DNA of 47,138 nt from Paulinella micropora (Eukaryota; Cercozoa; Imbricatea; Euglyphida), in the NCBI GenBank assembly GCA_009731375.1, contig BJOX01000250.1:58391-105528 (forward strand), given 5' to 3'. The notes under the pieces were generated by a model. It was not told the origin of the DNA and did no database searches. It saw only the letters and a program-made list of their open reading frames with translations. Position numbers and translations under genes: made by a program. Positions 22,163 through 30,632 of the stretch are shown here, one piece after another. How positions within the stretch are numbered: the first letter of the stretch is position 1; each line of letters opens with the position of its first letter.

Positions 22163-24430
22163 ATGCAGGTCACGAAACGCAATGGAGCTCCGCAAGCCGT
22201 TTCGCTCGATAAGATTCTGGCGCGAGTTGCTAGCCTGTCCGAAGATCTGTGTTCCTGTGACCCCGTTCTTGTCGCCCAACAGGTTGTGGCGGGTCTCTAC
22301 GACGGAGTGCCGACGAGCGAGCTCGACGCGCTGGCCGCGTCAACGTGTGCGTCGCTCGCGATTCAGCACCCGCAGTATGGGGAGCTGGGTGGTCGTCTCC
22401 TGGCCTCCAACCACGCCAAGCAGTGCCCGCCGACCTTCAGCGCGGCCACTGACAAGCTTAGGCGGGGCATGGAGCCAGCTTACAGCATATTCGTGGACAC
22501 GCACGCAGGACAGCTCAACGCCATGATCGAGGCCCGCCGAGACATGTTGTATGATTATTTCGGTTATTCGACCCTGCTTAAGTCCTATTTGCTCAAGGAC
22601 AGCAAGGGTCGCGCGTGCGAGACTGCCCAGTACATGTGGCTTAGAGTAAGTATTCACTTATGTCGCCGCGAGTCCAAAGAGCCACTGAAACTCATCAGGG
22701 AAACTTATGACCTCATGTCATTGCAGTTCTATACTCACGCGAGTCCCACCTTATTTAACAGCGGGCTGAAAAGAGCGGGCCAGCTTTCTTCTTGCTTTTT
22801 GCTTCCGATTGCCAGTGATTCGCTGAGCGGCATCTATGACACGATCAAAGACATTGCTCTAATCAGCAAGGGAGGTGGCGGTATTGGTCTGCACCTCGGC
22901 TGCGTGAGGGCCAAGGGCTCCTTGATACGCAGCACGGGTGGGCACAGTGACGGTGTTATTCCCTTGTGCAAAGTCTTGAACGAGACCGCTCGCTACGCAA
23001 ATCAGGCCGGGAAGAGAAAGGGGGCAATCGCGGTCTACCTGCCAGTACACCACCCCGACGTGTTCGAGTGGCTGGACCTTAAAAAAACCACAGGTTCTGA
23101 AGAACTGCGAGCCCGAGACTTGTTTCTGGGACTTACTGTCAATGACTTGTTTATGGAGCGTGTAGAACGGGATGAACAATGGTCCCTATTTTGCCCGGAC
23201 GAGACGGGCGTAGGCGATCTAGACGCGCTCTACGGCAAGGAGTTCGAGTCTCAGTACAAGCGGGCCGAGAGGCTGGGCCTGGCGAGGCGCACCGTCAAGG
23301 CGCGCGAGCTCTGGAGCGCCGTCTGCCGTGCACAGATCGAGTCGGGTGGGGTTCCTTACATTATGTACAAGGACGCGGTGAATGCCAAGTCGAACCAAAA
23401 GAACTTGGGCACGATTCGCTGCAGCAATTTGTGCGCAGAAGTGGTTCAGTACAGCTCAGGCGGCGAGTGTGGCGAGCACAGCGTTTGCAACTTGGCCTCT
23501 ATCGCGCTGCCCAGGTTCGTGTCGGAGGACCGCAAGTCCTTTGATTTCGAGCTGCTGCGGTCGTGCGTGCGTGTAGCCATCAGAAATCTCGACACTGTCG
23601 TCGACATCACAGACTATCCCACTGAGGAAGCCAGACGCAGCAACCTCTTGCATCGCCCGGTGGCCCTTGGTGTCAATGGCCTGGCCGACGTGTTTGCTCT
23701 GATGAAGATGCCATGGGACTCAACAGAGGCACAAAAACTCAATGTTAAGATAGCACACGAGCTGTACTACGCCGCGTTATGGGCCTCGAGCGAACTAGCA
23801 CAGGAGAAGGGTGCTTACAAGAGTTTCGGCGGGTCTCCCGCTAGCCAAGGGCTCCTGCAGTTTGATCTGTGGCCCGGCAAGCAGCAGACGGACGACCGCT
23901 GGGACTCACTCCGCCTGAGCATCACCGAGTATGGGCTACGAAACTCACAGCTGATCGCCTACATGCCGACAGCTACGACCGCTCAGATCCTGGGCAACTT
24001 TGAATCGTTCGAGCCTCCCCACTCAAACGTCTTTGTGCGCCGTGTGCTCTCTGGTGAGCACGTCGTGTGGAACAGACACTTGGTGCACGAGCTAGAAGAG
24101 CGCGGCCTTTGGAACGACCAGCTCCGTGATAAAATCATTGCCGACGGCGGGAGCGTGCAAAGATGCGATTTGCCCCAAGACCTCAAAAACATCTACAAGA
24201 CAGTGTGGGAAATCCCCTTGCGTTTGCAGCTGCACCTGGCTGCCGATCGCGGGCCTTTTGTCTGTGGCTCGCAGTCGCTCAACTTACACATGACCGACCC
24301 TAACGAAAGAAAAGTCAGCAGCTGTCATTTCTACGCGTGGCAGCTCGGTTTAAAAACAACCTATTACATAAGAACCCAGGCCGCTAGCAAGGCCCTGGGG
24401 CCGGCCGACTGTGCTGTTTGTGTAGCCTGA
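22163..24430 (+). CDS. nrdA: Ribonucleoside-diphosphate reductase large subunit (class I)
   Basis: 755 residues, the usual length for R1. It reduces ribonucleoside diphosphates to deoxy forms with the small subunit encoded at 45529. An ATP-cone covers the N-terminus (VTKRNGAPQAVSLDKI). The redox pair Cys211 (SSCFLL) and Cys442 (CNLASI) and the active-site loop NLCAE (Asn422, Cys424, Glu426) are present, as is the GGGGIGLHLG segment. The C-terminal tail ends CAVCVA (Cys750, Cys753), the swinging thiol pair that re-reduces the active site. All key residues are intact, so it should be functional. The two subunit genes are 21 kb apart. Confidence 0.95.
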   Translation: MQVTKRNGAPQAVSLDKILARVASLSEDLCSCDPVLVAQQVVAGLYDGVPTSELDALAASTCASLAIQHPQYGELGGRLLASNHAKQCPPTFSAATDKLRRGMEPAYSIFVDTHAGQLNAMIEARRDMLYDYFGYSTLLKSYLLKDSKGRACETAQYMWLRVSIHLCRRESKEPLKLIRETYDLMSLQFYTHASPTLFNSGLKRAGQLSSCFLLPIASDSLSGIYDTIKDIALISKGGGGIGLHLGCVRAKGSLIRSTGGHSDGVIPLCKVLNETARYANQAGKRKGAIAVYLPVHHPDVFEWLDLKKTTGSEELRARDLFLGLTVNDLFMERVERDEQWSLFCPDETGVGDLDALYGKEFESQYKRAERLGLARRTVKARELWSAVCRAQIESGGVPYIMYKDAVNAKSNQKNLGTIRCSNLCAEVVQYSSGGECGEHSVCNLASIALPRFVSEDRKSFDFELLRSCVRVAIRNLDTVVDITDYPTEEARRSNLLHRPVALGVNGLADVFALMKMPWDSTEAQKLNVKIAHELYYAALWASSELAQEKGAYKSFGGSPASQGLLQFDLWPGKQQTDDRWDSLRLSITEYGLRNSQLIAYMPTATTAQILGNFESFEPPHSNVFVRRVLSGEHVVWNRHLVHELEERGLWNDQLRDKIIADGGSVQRCDLPQDLKNIYKTVWEIPLRLQLHLAADRGPFVCGSQSLNLHMTDPNERKVSSCHFYAWQLGLKTTYYIRTQAASKALGPADCAVCVA

Positions 24431-24441
24431 AATCTTTTTAA

Positions 24442-25170
24442 TTAAACCAAATCTACAGACAAGTCCATGGCACTGGAGCCGCCCTCGCCGTTCTCTTCGG
24501 ATAGTGAGACGCCAAACGCTTCTTTTTCCGAGAGGTCCTGGTCCGGGTAGCCCAGGCCCTCGTGTTGCTTGCGGATTTGCAGGACGCGCCACGACAGGGT
24601 GACTTTTTCGCCCTTGCTGCAGAGTGCAGTGGATTGAATCACGGTTTTGACGACATCTCCCTTTTGTAGCGTGGTGGTATCGGCCTCGCCCAAGAAGCGC
24701 GCCCCGGTGACAGTGACGGTCAGACGAGGAGCCCAGGCCCGATCTGATTTCTGCGAAGTGCGCAGCCGTGTGCAAGGCTGGTAGCAGCACTTGACTTGAT
24801 CGTCGCTCCGTGCCATCGGACCGACCCTCTTCATCGTAGGCACAACCTTGTCGCGGTTCTCCACCACGAGCTCAGCCACACGATCGTCGATCGCTCGAAT
24901 CACCTTGTACGCTTGCAACACCGTACCAAACTGTCGTGCGTCTTTAAAGTCAAGGTCAATGGTCGTTTTCGCCGACTTGTTGCCGTCGTACGTGCTCGGA
25001 TCCCAGGCAAGCTGCATGGGGGGCAGAACCAGTGTCAGGCTCTTTTTGTCATAGCACAGGTTCGAAAAGATAGACCCATATGCACTACGCGGTTCGGACA
25101 GGTGCAGCTTCTTGGGGTCGGCCGCCGGGTCAAAGGCCTTGACTTGGTTGTTGTCGGTGACGATAGACAT
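24442..25170 (-). CDS. Possible single-stranded DNA-binding protein
   Basis: 242 residues, convergent with the reductase gene (stops 11 bp apart) and divergent from the clamp gene. The N-terminal pattern LHLSEPRSAYGSIFSNL, then LTLVLPPMQLAWDPS, resembles a family of Nucleocytoviricota proteins that begin with a SEP...G...I motif and a later PxM motif and are thought to bind single-stranded DNA. The C-terminus is rich in Glu, Asp and Ser, as acidic tails of SSB proteins are. The assignment rests on a motif resemblance and the position between replication genes; an unrelated conserved protein is possible. Confidence 0.45.
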   Translation of the reverse strand: MSIVTDNNQVKAFDPAADPKKLHLSEPRSAYGSIFSNLCYDKKSLTLVLPPMQLAWDPSTYDGNKSAKTTIDLDFKDARQFGTVLQAYKVIRAIDDRVAELVVENRDKVVPTMKRVGPMARSDDQVKCCYQPCTRLRTSQKSDRAWAPRLTVTVTGARFLGEADTTTLQKGDVVKTVIQSTALCSKGEKVTLSWRVLQIRKQHEGLGYPDQDLSEKEAFGVSLSEENGEGGSSAMDLSVDLV

Positions 25171-25292
25171 TTGATTTGTGGGCCTGTTTTCACTTTGGCT
25201 AGCACGGTTTTTTCTTTTTCAACTTTTAAATCTCGAATCTCGCAATTTAAAAGTTTTAATTAGAAAGGATTGAAAAAAAAGGGAAAAGAAGA
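25171..25292. promoter_or_regulatory. Divergent promoter region with 11-bp inverted repeat
   Basis: AACTTTTAAAT (25221-25231) and ATTTAAAAGTT (25245-25255) form a perfect inverted repeat around a 13-base loop holding most of a direct doublet TCTCGAATCTCG. It sits between the SSB-like and clamp-like genes, which are transcribed away from each other. Confidence 0.6.
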
Positions 25293-26270
25293 ATGTCTCA
25301 CAAAATGATGACTCGTTTTCTCTGGAGGTCCAAGTCTCATGGCATCGCGTTCAGACGGGCGCTCGACTCATTGTCCCCGCTGTTGCTGGAGGCCCGAATC
25401 GAGGCCACGGTCGACAAGCTCGTGCTCTGCAGCGCAGCCGATGGGCTGGTCGGACAGTTCGTAGTCCCCTTCTCGGGCGCGAATGGCGATTATGTCAACC
25501 TGATGTTCCCCAAGTGCGTGTTTAGCGTTGATCTCAAGGAGATGTCCTGCTGGCTTTCTACTTTCCGCGAGGGCATGGTCTTGGAACTTTCAGTCGCGGT
25601 CGACAACAAGCTCTGTGTCAAGTTTTACAACGAGGCCAAATCGTTCGAGCACTACTCTGACCTGACCTCGCTGCTCGTGTCCCAGGAGGCCGCCTTTCTA
25701 CCAACGACCGAGTGGACCAATGTCGACCGCCTCGTCGAAGTCAGCGGCCCCGCCCTGAATGCCGTGATCAGGCATCATTCCAAGTCCAATTCGCACTGCC
25801 GTCTGTTCGTGGAAGGGGACAGGCTCTGTACCGAATCCTCCTTGCGAGCAGTGGACGCCAGCCGGCTGGCACGCACTTCGCTCGGCGGCATCGCCCTGCT
25901 CGCGGAGGACAAGGACTCGCTGCTGCGCTCGGACCTATCACACCCGCCCACCGAATCCGGCGAGTGTGTCTACGCCCTCGAAGTCCTCAAGAAGATACTC
26001 AAGTCGTGCGCTTTCCAGGAGAAAAAGACCGGCCGGGTGCTGGTCGGCGCTGCCCCGAACGTGCTGCACCTCGTCTTCAAGCGGGACGGCGGCCCGTGGC
26101 TCAAGTATACCATCCTGGCCGACACCGAATCGCCGCCCCCTGTGCCCGCGCTGGCGCCGCTCGCCCTGACCACCGACAGCGCCGCCGAGGAGAGTGAACA
26201 GCGCAGGGTGGTCAAACGCAAGAAGAAGAACCCGAAGAGGAAGAGAGACGAATCCCAGGCAGGCGCTTGA
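25293..26270 (+). CDS. PCNA-like sliding clamp
   Basis: 325 residues, about 60 longer than typical PCNA. The N-terminal half follows the PCNA pattern: a helix (FRRALDSLSPLLLEA), then a strand pair (LVLCSAADG...VGQFVVPF), then VFSVDLKEMSCWLSTFREG and VKFYNEAKSFEHYSDL, where PCNA has its second helix and strands. The clamp would tether the replicase or resolvase to DNA. The extra length lies in a Pro/Ala-rich tail (SPPPVPALAPLALT) ending in a strongly basic KRKKKNPKRKRDE, a likely nuclear signal. The last 59 bases overlap the opposite-strand VLTF2-like gene. The call is from pattern, not alignment. Confidence 0.55.
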   Translation: MSHKMMTRFLWRSKSHGIAFRRALDSLSPLLLEARIEATVDKLVLCSAADGLVGQFVVPFSGANGDYVNLMFPKCVFSVDLKEMSCWLSTFREGMVLELSVAVDNKLCVKFYNEAKSFEHYSDLTSLLVSQEAAFLPTTEWTNVDRLVEVSGPALNAVIRHHSKSNSHCRLFVEGDRLCTESSLRAVDASRLARTSLGGIALLAEDKDSLLRSDLSHPPTESGECVYALEVLKKILKSCAFQEKKTGRVLVGAAPNVLHLVFKRDGGPWLKYTILADTESPPPVPALAPLALTTDSAAEESEQRRVVKRKKKNPKRKRDESQAGA

Positions 26271-26685
26271 GCCTCCTTAGCGTGTACTTGCGGCCAGCGA
26301 GCTTGCTAATAAAATTCTTTTGTGTCTCTTTTCTGTGCACCGGCACGTACCAATTCACAACCCGTCCCACGGCCCTGAAAGTCGAGATGTCTAACGGTCC
26401 ACCATAGTCTACTAGCTCGTGGCGTGGCGGTGCCGGCTGTACTAGCTGCTTGTGCAGATTGACTCTTAGGAAGCTGTGCAGCAGGTCCAGTGAACGCGAA
26501 CGCAGCGTCTCTGCAATTCCATATTCCGCAAATTTGGCCGCACACCCCATAGAGCAAAAGTGGCCCCAGACGAACAATTCTTCGTCCGCGTGGGCTATCG
26601 GCAAGCCGTACCACCTGCCGTCGTCCCTGGCACAGCCGTAGGAACAGTGCAGACACTTGCCCTTGTACGATTCGGTACCTTGCAT
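26212..26685 (-). CDS. VLTF2-like (poxvirus A1L-type) late transcription factor
   Basis: 157 residues. The N-terminal half has the zinc-finger pattern of viral late transcription factor 2: CLHC near residues 11-14, a Leu-Pro pair (YGLPIAHADEELFVWG), then FCSMGCAAKFAEYG. The W/F-x-G-x-FCS-x-x-C part is the hallmark. Such proteins activate late genes in poxviruses and relatives. The basic C-terminal half (ISKLAGRKYTLRRLKRL) is unassigned, and its last 19 codons lie antisense to the end of the clamp gene, where low-complexity Ser codons mirror the clamp's Lys/Arg codons. Confidence 0.65.
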   Translation of the reverse strand: MQGTESYKGKCLHCSYGCARDDGRWYGLPIAHADEELFVWGHFCSMGCAAKFAEYGIAETLRSRSLDLLHSFLRVNLHKQLVQPAPPRHELVDYGGPLDISTFRAVGRVVNWYVPVHRKETQKNFISKLAGRKYTLRRLKRLPGIRLSSSSGSSSCV

Positions 26686-26734
26686 CTTTTCTGGCCCCTT
26701 TTAGCCCTTGTCTGATTTTCGTTGGGTTGTTTCA

Positions 26735-26741
26735 AATCTTG
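26735..26741 (+). promoter_or_regulatory. AATCTTG motif, doublet form
   Basis: AAATCTTGAATCTTA starts at 26734, 66 bp before the VLTF3-like ATG. It resembles the TCTCGAATCTCG doublet of the clamp promoter. Confidence 0.4.
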
Positions 26742-26807
26742 AATCTTAAACGCCGACATTTATAATCTCTAAATTTTTTCTCTGCTGGCCTGCCACTCTT
26801 CTCATTT

Positions 26808-27656
26808 ATGTCCTGCGAACACAACTGGACGTTTAGCCTCGCGACCACCGGTACGTACTGCTCCAAGTGTGGCCTGGTCAAGACAGAGCACGAGCTGTAC
26901 ACTTCACAATGCTGGCTGGTCAATGGGCAGATGGTAAGGGAGCAACACGCTCCCAGACATGTCGGCTACACTCGCCTGAGCCGCTTTCGCCAGATAATAA
27001 GAGAGACCTTCAATTTGCGAGGTGTGAATCAGTCTGCGTCGTGTGTCAGCCCGGCCTTGTTAGCACAGGCCCGGCGCCTGACCCACAAGTGGCGGGCACA
27101 GAACCCGACGCCCGCTCGCCTCGCCTACATCTGGCGCAGGGAGAGGTTAGGCCCCCTGACTACCGACCGAGCCAGCCAACTGTGCCACCTGTTAGGCTAT
27201 GGCCTGAGCCGGCGCGAACCGAGCAAACAGACGCTGGAGGAGCTGGAACGCCTCTTCAGAAAGGTCGACGCCTGTTGGCCCCGAGTGCTAAAGAAGTTGA
27301 GAGAGAGGTACGCGTGGGCCCGCCGGTGTTTTGTCAACTATCAGACTCTTCTCCGTGCTTTCCTGTTGTTGATGGACGAAGAAGAGCTAGCGGCACAGGT
27401 GCCAGAACTGAAACAGGCCGAGTCGCGCCACCGCCAAAGCGCGATGTTCGCGCTCGTGTGCGAAGAACAGGGCTGGCCTTTCATTGCCTTGGCTGGTTCA
27501 CTGAACGGCAGCGGTCTCGCTCGCCCGCTCGCGAGCCATCTTTTGTCTGGCCCCCACGCCAAGAAGAAAAAGAAAAAGAAAAAAAAGAGAAAGATGCTGG
27601 CCGCGGGTGTTGTGGCTATTGCTGAAAAAACAAATCTTGTACCCTATAGTCATTAA
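26808..27656 (+). CDS. VLTF3-like (poxvirus A2L-type) late transcription factor
   Basis: 282 residues, close to the usual VLTF3 size. It opens with a zinc-ribbon-like start (MSCEHNW...YCSKCG; Cys3, Cys18, Cys21). The VLTF3 core follows: YTRLSRFRQIIRETFNLRG, a helical middle, LRERYAWARRCFVNYQTLLRAFLL split by the typical R-x-x-F-x-x-Y pattern, then LKQAESRHRQSAMFALVCEEQGWPF. This is one of the core genes shared by Nucleocytoviricota and drives late transcription. The tail holds a long Lys run (about residues 250-262), probably a nuclear signal. The last codons contain the AATCTTG motif that precedes the next gene, 6 bp downstream. Confidence 0.8.
   Translation: MSCEHNWTFSLATTGTYCSKCGLVKTEHELYTSQCWLVNGQMVREQHAPRHVGYTRLSRFRQIIRETFNLRGVNQSASCVSPALLAQARRLTHKWRAQNPTPARLAYIWRRERLGPLTTDRASQLCHLLGYGLSRREPSKQTLEELERLFRKVDACWPRVLKKLRERYAWARRCFVNYQTLLRAFLLLMDEEELAAQVPELKQAESRHRQSAMFALVCEEQGWPFIALAGSLNGSGLARPLASHLLSGPHAKKKKKKKKKRKMLAAGVVAIAEKTNLVPYSH
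27632..27639 (+). promoter_or_regulatory. AAATCTTG motif before the recombinase gene
   Basis: Lies within the last codons of the VLTF3-like gene, 23 bases before the ATG at 27663, preceded by an A run. Confidence 0.45.
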
Positions 27657-27662
27657 AAGATC

Positions 27663-29876
27663 ATGGCAAAATGGGCCGCGAGTGGCCGGCTTGGCGCGGA
27701 GCCCAACCACCGCCCGGTCGTGACGATCGATCCCAGGCCGCCCCAGGAGGTGATCGATGCTTTTAACAACACCACGCTCGAGGAGATACGCAAGGGACAG
27801 AAGCCGGTGCCGGTCTGGCCGGAACGACTGCCGCTCAAGACCAAGATGAGCGCCGCGGAATGGGTAGACCTGCGGGACAATTTCGTGGCCAGCCTCGCCG
27901 AGCTGCGGGACCGTTACCGGGACCAGGTGCTCGACCGCATGCACCTTTGCGCGTGCGGTGTGGACCCGGCCCTCCACGAACCCTCGCCCGCGCTCGCCAA
28001 GATCATCTCGGGACGCCGGGGCCACTGGTCGGAATTCTTGACCAAAGAAAACAGCGACGACCACCAGTTTGCACACCTGTTGTACGTGAACAGCGGCCTG
28101 GACAAAACCAAGCTGCTCAAGAGAAACAAGGCCTCGGAGTTGAACTTTATCATTGTGGAGCAAGAGGGCGGCGGCCTGCTTTTCCCTGCCAGCTCCGCCG
28201 ACGTGGTAGGCCGCAAGACCACCACGCTGCGCAAGGTCCTGTTCGGCGACGAAGACAGGTGGATCAAATCGATCGTGACCAAGACAGAAGGGCCTTTCCC
28301 TACGTGCCTGCTGGCCTTCTGTGCGACTCTGCTGAGGCTGCGGCGAGACGTGGAGCAGTTTCTGCCGTTCATCAACGACCTGGTAGACGCGGCCAGGCCA
28401 GGGCTGAGTTCACGCAGCAGAGACTACACGGACTTTGTCGTCGAGTGGCTGATCTTGGCCTCAATAAAAGAGGTACAAGACAAATCTAAACAGCCCTCGC
28501 GCTGCGTCTGGGGAGAAGACTTTGTGAAGAAGTGGTTTACGGAAGGAGGCAGCTATTTTCGCGACAGGGACGTGAGCGCCAGAGGGGCCCTACAGACCAG
28601 CAAAGCGACCATGGCCAACCTCAAGAACAGGCACGTGCTCTTCTTGGACCCCTGGTGCGCGTTCTTGGACGAGCTCTACCGAGCCATGCTCGCGGAGGCG
28701 GACTGCTTTGAGTCGGCTGAGGCCAAGCGCACCAACGACGGCCCCTTTGCGCCTAGCGAGAGACACCCACTGTGGGCCCTACAGTCCTTTCTGCTGCTGT
28801 CTATCCTCGGCTGTCGCATGGCCGAGCTGTGGAAGTTCAGCGAGTTCTTGCCCGTGGAGGACGACCAGTACATAACGTTTACGGAGATTGGCCGCCAAAA
28901 GCACGTCTTGCAACACCGGGCGGCGAAAAAGGGAGCAGACCCCAGAAGGGACCCGGACGAGCAAAGCGACTACCAAGACTCTATCTATGTCGGCAAGCCC
29001 GTCGCCTTACCCACGGCCTCGTCGACTGGCGTGCTGAGAATCTACCGGCACCTGATCTACGGCGCCGAGAACCACTTCAAGCACAGGGCGAAAATGGCGC
29101 CTGATGCCAGCATGCTGCTTAAAGGCGACAGGCCCAAGTCAGATTACTTGAGCTGGACCTCGCACCGGGCACAGATCTTGGCCGAAGAGGACAACCAGCC
29201 CATTGCCATGCCACCCGCGAAGAAGATGAAGGTCAGCACCCTCCCCTGGATGAAGTCGCTGGTGAACGCCGGCAACAAGAAGAACATCGAACGGCCCAGC
29301 CAAGTGATGCCTAACCAGCAGGTTTCCGCGGCCCTGAAAGGCGGGGGCTTCAAAAACACGTTCGAAGACCTGACACGCCTCTACCAAGAGCGCACCAAGA
29401 GCGAATTCCGCATTAGCCACCCTCACTTGCTGCGAGCCATCTACGCCAACGTGGCCTGGGAACTCTACGGCAACCAGTCGCTCGTGGCCCGGCCGGTGTT
29501 TTTCAGCCGGGTTTTGGGGCACACGCTCGAGTACGAAAACAAAGAGGAAGGGCTCGGCAATCTCAAGACGCAGATGTTTTACGACAAGGTCAAAGTGATG
29601 AGCAAGGCAGTGCCCTCACTACACGAGCCGGACTTGCTTAAGATTGTGCAGGCCATTGTGCAACAGGGCGAAAAGCTAGCCTCTGACTATGCCCGGGTTT
29701 TGGGTGACCTGAAATACGTAATCCCGCCTAGGCTCATGCAGCTGCCCCGCGAGACCAGAGCCGAACGGTTACGCCGCCAAGCTGTTGAATTTTTTGCGGC
29801 AAATTTGCAACACCATGCCCAAGAACTGCGCCGGCCCGGTTTTGGCGCGGGACTGTCGATTCCATTTTTTCCGTGA
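27663..29876 (+). CDS. Tyrosine recombinase resembling protelomerase (telomere resolvase)
   Basis: 737 residues, much longer than ordinary tyrosine recombinases but near protelomerase size. The catalytic set is visible: Arg385 in ILGCRMAELWKF, a candidate Lys413 (GRQKH), Arg591 in SHPHLLRAIYANVAWEL, His620 in FFSRVLGH and the nucleophile Tyr640 in TQMFYDKVKV. The RAIYA-x-VA-x-E phrase, the FF-x-x-x-LGH phrase and the T-Q-x-x-Y phrase match what I know of phage protelomerases of the TelN type better than integrases. Protelomerases cut palindromes and seal them as hairpin ends. The N-terminal 350 residues would be the accessory DNA-clasping part. The alternative is a divergent integrase or Crypton-like recombinase. 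The gene appears intact. Confidence 0.65.
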   Translation: MAKWAASGRLGAEPNHRPVVTIDPRPPQEVIDAFNNTTLEEIRKGQKPVPVWPERLPLKTKMSAAEWVDLRDNFVASLAELRDRYRDQVLDRMHLCACGVDPALHEPSPALAKIISGRRGHWSEFLTKENSDDHQFAHLLYVNSGLDKTKLLKRNKASELNFIIVEQEGGGLLFPASSADVVGRKTTTLRKVLFGDEDRWIKSIVTKTEGPFPTCLLAFCATLLRLRRDVEQFLPFINDLVDAARPGLSSRSRDYTDFVVEWLILASIKEVQDKSKQPSRCVWGEDFVKKWFTEGGSYFRDRDVSARGALQTSKATMANLKNRHVLFLDPWCAFLDELYRAMLAEADCFESAEAKRTNDGPFAPSERHPLWALQSFLLLSILGCRMAELWKFSEFLPVEDDQYITFTEIGRQKHVLQHRAAKKGADPRRDPDEQSDYQDSIYVGKPVALPTASSTGVLRIYRHLIYGAENHFKHRAKMAPDASMLLKGDRPKSDYLSWTSHRAQILAEEDNQPIAMPPAKKMKVSTLPWMKSLVNAGNKKNIERPSQVMPNQQVSAALKGGGFKNTFEDLTRLYQERTKSEFRISHPHLLRAIYANVAWELYGNQSLVARPVFFSRVLGHTLEYENKEEGLGNLKTQMFYDKVKVMSKAVPSLHEPDLLKIVQAIVQQGEKLASDYARVLGDLKYVIPPRLMQLPRETRAERLRRQAVEFFAANLQHHAQELRRPGFGAGLSIPFFP

Positions 29877-30056
29877 AAGCCTCTTACCGTTTCGCTAGTC
29901 ATGCCGCTACGGCCCTTGATACGGCCGATCCTACACCAGCCGCTCAGATCACGCGGTTTACACAATTGTGCTAGATTTGAAAGCTCATAATCTGACTTTT
30001 ATTGAAGTCAGAAAGTGAAAAGCAGAGCAAGGTCGAAGCCCTTGCATTTTTTTGCG
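29877..30056. terminator. Intergenic region with hairpin
   Basis: TCTGACTT (29991-29998) and AAGTCAGA (30005-30012) form a perfect 8-bp stem with loop TTATTG, 45 bp before the next ATG. A 10-bp palindrome CACAATTGTG lies at 29961-29970. The hairpin may end the recombinase transcript. Confidence 0.4.
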
Positions 30057-30614
30057 ATGAGTTGCGACAAACCATGCCGAGTGGCACCTGACGGGAAAAT
30101 TTCGCTCGTTGATTTTGCCGGGAAAACGTTTCCTTTTTTGACTCCTAGCCGTTGCGCGGAACGGATCCGCAGGCACCTCCAGCTACACCCCTACCGGCTA
30201 ACCAACGGCCACATTTCGAGATTCAAATTCCCGAAACAGCGCGGCCAGCGCTGTGGCACGTGGGTCTGCGCGCCAGAAATAGCAGTCGAGGTCACGGGCC
30301 AGTTTGCGTCGGACTGGAACGTGCGGCCCTCACGGCGGACACAGCCCAGGGTCAGTAACAAGCCCCTTGAACCAAGCGTCGCCACTGCCGTGAGCTATCT
30401 CGAGGGCGTCCGCGACGGATTTGCAATTCTTGGACAGTTCGCTCCAGACACAACAAGCATGCTCCAGCCTGCTCTGGACGAGACAGTTGGTACAGTTGAC
30501 ACCGAAGAAGAGGCAATGCCTCCTTTCGAGCTCCTGACCCCTGTTCTGACTTACGAGCAGGACGGGGAAGAAGAAAACGAACTTGAGAGCGTCGCAGAGC
30601 ATTTTTCGTTTTAA
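30057..30614 (+). CDS. Hypothetical protein, 185 residues
   Basis: Not recognised. The N-terminal 80 residues are basic with many aromatic residues (FAGKTFPFLTPSRCAERIRRHLQLHPYRL), and two Cys (CGTWVC) might bind metal. The C-terminal third is acidic (YEQDGEEENELES). The ATG at 30057 was preferred over a GTG at 30015. It ends 18 bp before the stop of the opposite-strand F-box-like gene, in an AT-rich gap. Confidence 0.55.
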   Translation: MSCDKPCRVAPDGKISLVDFAGKTFPFLTPSRCAERIRRHLQLHPYRLTNGHISRFKFPKQRGQRCGTWVCAPEIAVEVTGQFASDWNVRPSRRTQPRVSNKPLEPSVATAVSYLEGVRDGFAILGQFAPDTTSMLQPALDETVGTVDTEEEAMPPFELLTPVLTYEQDGEEENELESVAEHFSF

Positions 30615-30632
30615 TTAAAAAATCAAGAAGAT

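Noticed and set aside
29961-29970. CACAATTGTG palindrome as a protelomerase target
   Set aside because: Only 10 bp with non-pairing flanks; such palindromes arise by chance.
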